In this document: positions 38,679 through 40,174 of the stretch, in pieces
Position numbering within the stretch: the first letter of the stretch is position 1
How the letters are laid out: each line of letters begins with the position of its first letter
DNA from: Comamonadaceae bacterium
GTDB taxonomy: Bacteria > Pseudomonadota > Gammaproteobacteria > Burkholderiales > Burkholderiaceae_C
Direction of reading: 5' to 3'
DNA: 40,174 bases
Assembly: GCA_014190675.1 (NCBI GenBank)
Contig: BJGT01000014.1
Span: 1-40,174, forward strand
Notes under the pieces: generated by a model
What the model was told of the DNA's origin: nothing
What the model saw: the letters and a program-made list of their open reading frames with translations, nothing else
The model's database searches: none
Position numbers and translations under genes: made by a program

Positions 38679-40169
38679 TCAGGGCCAGTGGGTGTCGGGC
38701 TCCAGTGGGTACAAGGGCACCCTGCGATGTTGGTAGGTAAAGGTCGACAGGTCGGCGGAAGTCACTCCAGCGCTGGCCACCCAGATCATGGTCTTGGCAA
38801 TGGGCGTCATCGCAGGTCGGGGTGAATGAACGCCTTTGGCGACGATGATCTTCATGGCCGTGGGCTCAATACCCAGGGCGCGGAACTGCTGCAGGCTGGA
38901 GGATCCTGCGCTGCGTGAGGTCAACACCAGTCGGTAGCCGTCATCGGTGCGCAGCGCGCAACTGGCACCGTCATTGAAGAAGCGAAAGCCGCCGTGGGTT
39001 GGGCCGGTTTCTTCATAGGTGCCGTCTGACAGTGCGGTCACCACGCCGCTGATGGCAAACGGCGCGCCGTGAAGGTTGTCACTCTTGCCCCCAACCGCGG
39101 CAGTAATGCGGCCACCCACACCGGCCGCCTGAGCCTGTGCCACCACCTCGGGGTCACACACGGCTTGCAGCAGGTCGGCAATGCCCAACCGGCGCGCGGC
39201 ATGCAAGATCAAGGTGGAGTCGCCCGGGCTGCCGCCGCCCACGTTGTCGCCCACATCGAACAGCACCACCGGCCCAGCCGCTGCGGCCTGCGCCTGCTGC
39301 AGGGCCTCGTCGATGGACGCCGCGCCGTGATTTAACTCGGCCCTCATGTCCCAGGCCGCCAGAGCCAGCCTTTGCACAACATCCTGGGCCAGCGCGGCAT
39401 CGTGGTCGGTCACGGCGATGAACGACATGCCCATTTCTTGGACATCAGCGTAGGGATAGCCCTCCACCACGCTGACTGACAGCACGCCTGGCCGGTCACG
39501 TTGGGCCTGGGCCAGCTTCAACAGGTCTCGCATGGGGGCGTCGTCCGTGCCCTGGCACAGGATGTTGACCACCAAGGGGGGCATGGCCAGCGCACAGGTG
39601 GGCCGGATCTGCCCCCTGACGGTTTGCAACACCATCTCGGCGCAGTGCCGAGCCTGCGCGTAGGCGTCGATGTGCGGGTTGGTTTGGTAAACCGTGACCA
39701 CGGTGGCGTTGGCAACCAACTGAGGCGCCACATTGGCGTGCATGTCCAGCGCCACGCCGATCGGCACATGGGGCCCCACCGTCTCGCGTACGCGGCGCAC
39801 CAGTTCGCCATCGGCATCGCGCCAAGTCTCTGACACGGCGGCACCGTGCAGCGGCAGCAGCACCGCGTCCCATGGCCCTTGGTCTCGTAGGGCGTTGATG
39901 ATCTTGTCAAAAATGAACGTCGTCGCCTCGGGCGTCATGGCCCCCATTGGCATCAGGCGGGTGAAAAAAAGCGGCACCAGTTCGACATCGGGTTCCTCCG
40001 CTGCCAGGGCAAAAAAACCAGCCAGCGTGGATTGAGAGGTGGCGTATTCGGCGCGTATGGCGTCAGCACTTTCCAGAATGCCAGACCGGCGCCATAGGTC
40101 CAGGCTGGCCGGCACCGACGAAAACGTGTTGGACTCATGCTGGAAACCAGCGGTGGCGATGCGGATCAT
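38679..40169 (-). CDS. M81-family metallopeptidase (MlrC/microcystinase C-like)
   Basis: A 496-residue zinc hydrolase of the MlrC family, named for the enzyme that breaks linearised microcystin peptides, though most members act on unknown small peptides or amides. Landmarks are the start MIRIATAGFQHESNTFS (His11-Glu12), LLPLHGAAVS (His108), GVALDMHANVAP (Asp142 and His144, likely metal ligands), VVEGYPYADVQEMGMSFIAV and FDVGDNVGGGSPGDSTLIL, followed by the C-terminal MlrC domain ending FTYQHRRVPLYPLEPD. The gene is complete; the ATG lies five bases from the window end, so its ribosome site and upstream partners cannot be seen. In related genomes such genes often sit beside importers, which cannot be checked here. 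Confidence 0.93.
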   Translation of the reverse strand: MIRIATAGFQHESNTFSSVPASLDLWRRSGILESADAIRAEYATSQSTLAGFFALAAEEPDVELVPLFFTRLMPMGAMTPEATTFIFDKIINALRDQGPWDAVLLPLHGAAVSETWRDADGELVRRVRETVGPHVPIGVALDMHANVAPQLVANATVVTVYQTNPHIDAYAQARHCAEMVLQTVRGQIRPTCALAMPPLVVNILCQGTDDAPMRDLLKLAQAQRDRPGVLSVSVVEGYPYADVQEMGMSFIAVTDHDAALAQDVVQRLALAAWDMRAELNHGAASIDEALQQAQAAAAGPVVLFDVGDNVGGGSPGDSTLILHAARRLGIADLLQAVCDPEVVAQAQAAGVGGRITAAVGGKSDNLHGAPFAISGVVTALSDGTYEETGPTHGGFRFFNDGASCALRTDDGYRLVLTSRSAGSSSLQQFRALGIEPTAMKIIVAKGVHSPRPAMTPIAKTMIWVASAGVTSADLSTFTYQHRRVPLYPLEPDTHWP

Positions 40170-40174
40170 GGCGG

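Noticed and set aside
1-40174. tRNA genes, rRNA genes, CRISPR arrays, insertion sequences or a prophage
   Set aside because: Read on both strands; no cloverleaf with CCA-end context, no regularly spaced repeats, no transposase, integrase or phage structural motif was found.

Overview
The window looks like a chromosomal segment of a high-GC betaproteobacterium of the order Burkholderiales, most likely family Comamonadaceae (Rhodoferax/Polaromonas/Acidovorax-like). This is inferred from the argS-SPOR-dsbA and lptA-lptB-rpoN blocks, the many solute-binding proteins (TAXI, DctP, Bug, Ugp types), and protein wording typical of that family. No reference search was possible. Gene density is high. 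No rRNA, tRNA, CRISPR array or insertion sequence is visible, and no gene-free stretch exceeds 300 bases.

Layout. 1-349 is the start of a TAXI-type TRAP binding protein that runs off the left edge. 538-2769 is malate synthase G (glcB), divergent from a CaiB/BaiF CoA-transferase (3011-4219). A TRAP transporter dctP-dctQ-dctM with ATGA overlaps (4369-7207) is followed by an M24 creatinase/prolidase-like enzyme (7221-8471). On the minus strand, 12052-8497 is a compact cluster: diheme cytochrome c peroxidase-like lipoprotein, sensor kinase, response regulator. A threefold GTAAA-type direct repeat lies upstream of it. An amidase (13866-12205) is divergent from a LysR regulator (13960-14880).

14929-22805 is a housekeeping block: argS, SPOR protein, dsbA, lptA, lptB, rpoN, a THUMP RNA methyltransferase and an overlapping orphan PIN-domain gene. 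22819-27067 is a lower-GC accessory module: a LysR regulator divergent from a Bug binding protein, a mandelate-racemase-subgroup enolase enzyme, and a solute-binding-protein homologue without a signal peptide. It ends near a perfect 20-bp palindrome.

27293-30740 holds an FMN glutamate-synthase-domain protein, an SDR and a haloacetate-dehalogenase-like hydrolase. The hydrolase is divergent from a D-2-hydroxyacid dehydrogenase (30838-31812). 32041-36161 is a complete Ugp-like sugar/glycerol-phosphate ABC importer (ATPase, binding protein, two permeases). 36418-38669 holds a 2H phosphoesterase, an alpha/beta-hydrolase-fold protein lacking catalytic signatures, and a YebC-family protein. An M81 (MlrC-like) metallopeptidase closes the window.

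Themes. There are several independent uptake routes for organic acids or polyols, each next to catabolic enzymes. Glyoxylate/glycolate chemistry recurs in malate synthase G, the dehalogenase and the 2-hydroxyacid dehydrogenase. I do not see a clearly new system. The best candidates for new biology are the peroxidase/two-component operon with its proline-rich sensor and GTAAA operator, the accessory module with a cytoplasmic binding-protein homologue beside a racemase-type enzyme, and several unassigned perfect palindromes in promoter regions.
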